This document shows positions 7,023-7,700 of a stretch of 7,700 bases of DNA, one piece after another. The stretch's first letter is position 1. The number at the start of each line of letters is the position of its first letter. The notes beneath the pieces were generated by a model. The model did no database searches, was not told the DNA's origin, and was given only the letters and a program-made list of their open reading frames with translations. Source of the stretch: Micrococcaceae bacterium UBA6021 (GTDB lineage Bacteria > Actinomycetota > Actinomycetes > Actinomycetales > Micrococcaceae); NCBI GenBank assembly GCA_002427975.1, contig DIZT01000214.1:2090-9789 (forward strand), given 5' to 3'. The translations under genes were made by a program, and so were the position numbers.

Positions 7023-7111
7023 CGCCCTGCAGGAGGCCGGATCCAGCGCCGATACGGCCGAGCCCGACTCCCCCTTCGTGCGCCCCGCCCTGTTGGCACT
7101 CCAGTCGGGGC

Positions 7112-7480
7112 CTAACGCAAGACCAGATGCCGGGAAATCAGCGCCGCGGAGTCCCGCAATTCAACAGTGCCCGCGGCGACTCCGACGACCAAGTCGAAGC
7201 CCTCGTCAGTCGTGAAGTCATGGCGGTAGCCGTTGATCCACAAAAGCAGGACCATCAGGGTCCAGGCGGTGCGCTTGTCGCCGTCAATGAGCGGATGGAA
7301 ACGGGCCACCGACTCCAGCAACGCGGCCGCCTTCATCGCCAACTCAGGATAGGCCTCAGCGCCCATGACTGTAGTTGCGGGCCGGGCCAAGGCCGAGGCG
7401 AGCAACCCGACATCACGGATGTGGAACCCGTACCGGTCGATTACCTGCAGTGCATCCTCAATATCGAGGTACGCGGTCAC
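7112..7480 (-). CDS. doc: Doc/Fic-fold toxin of a type II toxin-antitoxin pair
   Basis: A 122-residue Doc (death-on-curing) family protein. Doc of phage P1 inactivates elongation factor EF-Tu by phosphorylation. Features in order are the N-terminal YLDIEDALQVIDRYG, RDVGLLASALARPATTVMG (residues 22-40), the aligned helix AAALLESVARFHP, and the Fic core HPLIDGDKRTAW (62-73). The P1 equivalent is HxFxDANKRTA, so His62, Asp66, Lys69 and Arg70 are kept while the Asn before KR is Asp here. The C-terminus (FDLVVGVAAGTVELRDSA to LVLR) is complete. The start is GTG at 7480, overlapping the antitoxin stop as GTGA, so translation is coupled. The pair is probably controlled by its own antitoxin binding upstream. 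The partner is an RHH protein, unlike the Phd partner in P1. Target and activity are inferred from the family. Confidence 0.9.
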   Translation of the reverse strand: MTAYLDIEDALQVIDRYGFHIRDVGLLASALARPATTVMGAEAYPELAMKAAALLESVARFHPLIDGDKRTAWTLMVLLLWINGYRHDFTTDEGFDLVVGVAAGTVELRDSAALISRHLVLR

Positions 7481-7683
7481 GCGTCCTCAAGCCGGGTCAA
7501 CAGCTCGGCGTCATGGCTCATGACGAAGTCCAGGCCCGCACTGATCTCACTCCGGCGAGCGTGGCGCTGCAGGACCAGCTCGGCACCCTGGAGGAGCAAC
7601 GCCGACTTGGAGGTATGCTCCTCGATGGCAAGCCGCTCAAGCCGCCGGTCAAGCTCTTCGGGAACGCGCAGATTCATGGCCAT
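7477..7683 (-). CDS. Ribbon-helix-helix antitoxin
   Basis: A small protein with the CopG/Arc-type ribbon-helix-helix fold at its N-terminus. It has strand MNLRVPEE, helix LDRRLERLAIEEH, turn TSKS and helix ALLLQGAELVLQRH. The remainder (RRSEISAGLDFVMSHDAELLTRLEDA) is the acidic tail expected to wrap and block the toxin. It precedes doc with a 4-nt GTGA overlap, as is usual for an antitoxin-first TA operon. The ATG at 7683 gives 68 residues. The internal ATG at 7677 (MNLRVPEELD) has GAGG 7 nt upstream and is the better start, giving 66 residues. RHH antitoxins normally repress their own promoter as toxin-antitoxin complexes; the promoter lies mostly beyond the window edge. Confidence 0.85.
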   Translation of the reverse strand: MAMNLRVPEELDRRLERLAIEEHTSKSALLLQGAELVLQRHARRSEISAGLDFVMSHDAELLTRLEDA

Positions 7684-7697
7684 ACCTCATGGTACCA
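7681..7697. promoter_or_regulatory. Possible TA operator and antitoxin ribosome binding site
   Basis: On the minus strand GGTACCATGAGGTATGG directly precedes or overlaps the antitoxin start. It contains the palindrome GGTACC (7691-7696), the inverted pair CCAT/ATGG and the GAGG that serves the ATG at 7677. RHH repressors often bind such short repeats at the start of their own operon. Only 17 bases upstream are visible, so the promoter itself cannot be seen. Confidence 0.25.
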
Positions 7698-7700
7698 AAC

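Noticed and set aside
1..7700. CRISPR array, insertion sequence or transposase, rRNA
   Set aside because: I saw no regularly spaced direct repeats, no transposase motifs, no paired terminal inverted repeats and no rRNA-like sequence on either strand.

Overview
The window looks like high-GC actinobacterial DNA, most likely from Arthrobacter or a relative in the Micrococcaceae. This is inferred from the strongly G/C-ending codons of the intact genes, the ATGA/GTGA stop-start overlaps and the style of the proteins. No taxonomic marker is present. All well-supported genes lie on the minus strand.

Layout on the + coordinate axis. (1) 1-421: the 3' end of an unknown + strand gene, then about 340 bases with no convincing gene. 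(2) 422-525: a minus-strand terminator just downstream of a lone 22-nt tRNA 3' end. The tRNA body is absent, which is the usual mark of an attachment site left by an integrative element. (3) 526-1847: a graveyard with an orphan + strand terminator, palindromes, the 3' end of a Doc-type toxin gene, and broken reading frames that I cannot assign. (4) 1848-4879: an intact pntA-pntB pair for membrane-bound, proton-translocating NAD(P) transhydrogenase, apparently one operon. (5) 4880-5392: an apparently non-coding gap. (6) 5393-7022: the wreck of a biotin-type operon. It holds the 3' half of bioD, translationally coupled to a full-length cytochrome P450 gene that carries one frameshift, one in-frame stop and a destroyed K-helix ExxR motif. 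(7) 7112-7683: an apparently intact toxin-antitoxin pair, a ribbon-helix-helix antitoxin followed by a Doc/Fic-fold toxin. It abuts the point where bioD is cut.

Reading on the minus strand, the order is antitoxin, doc, truncated bioD, P450 pseudogene, gap, pntA, pntB, decayed region, tRNA scar. The transhydrogenase links the NADH and NADPH pools to the proton gradient and appears functional. The bioD-P450 pair would have served biotin synthesis (dethiobiotin formation, and possibly BioI-like production of a pimeloyl precursor), but both genes are dead here. The tRNA scar, the intact TA module, a second broken Doc and several pseudogenes together suggest an accessory, rearranging region around a conserved pnt operon. 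I did not find a clear new multi-gene system. The most interesting points are the junction between the TA pair and bioD, the progressive P450 decay, the attachment-site scar, and two palindromes sharing the core GGACAnTGTCC.
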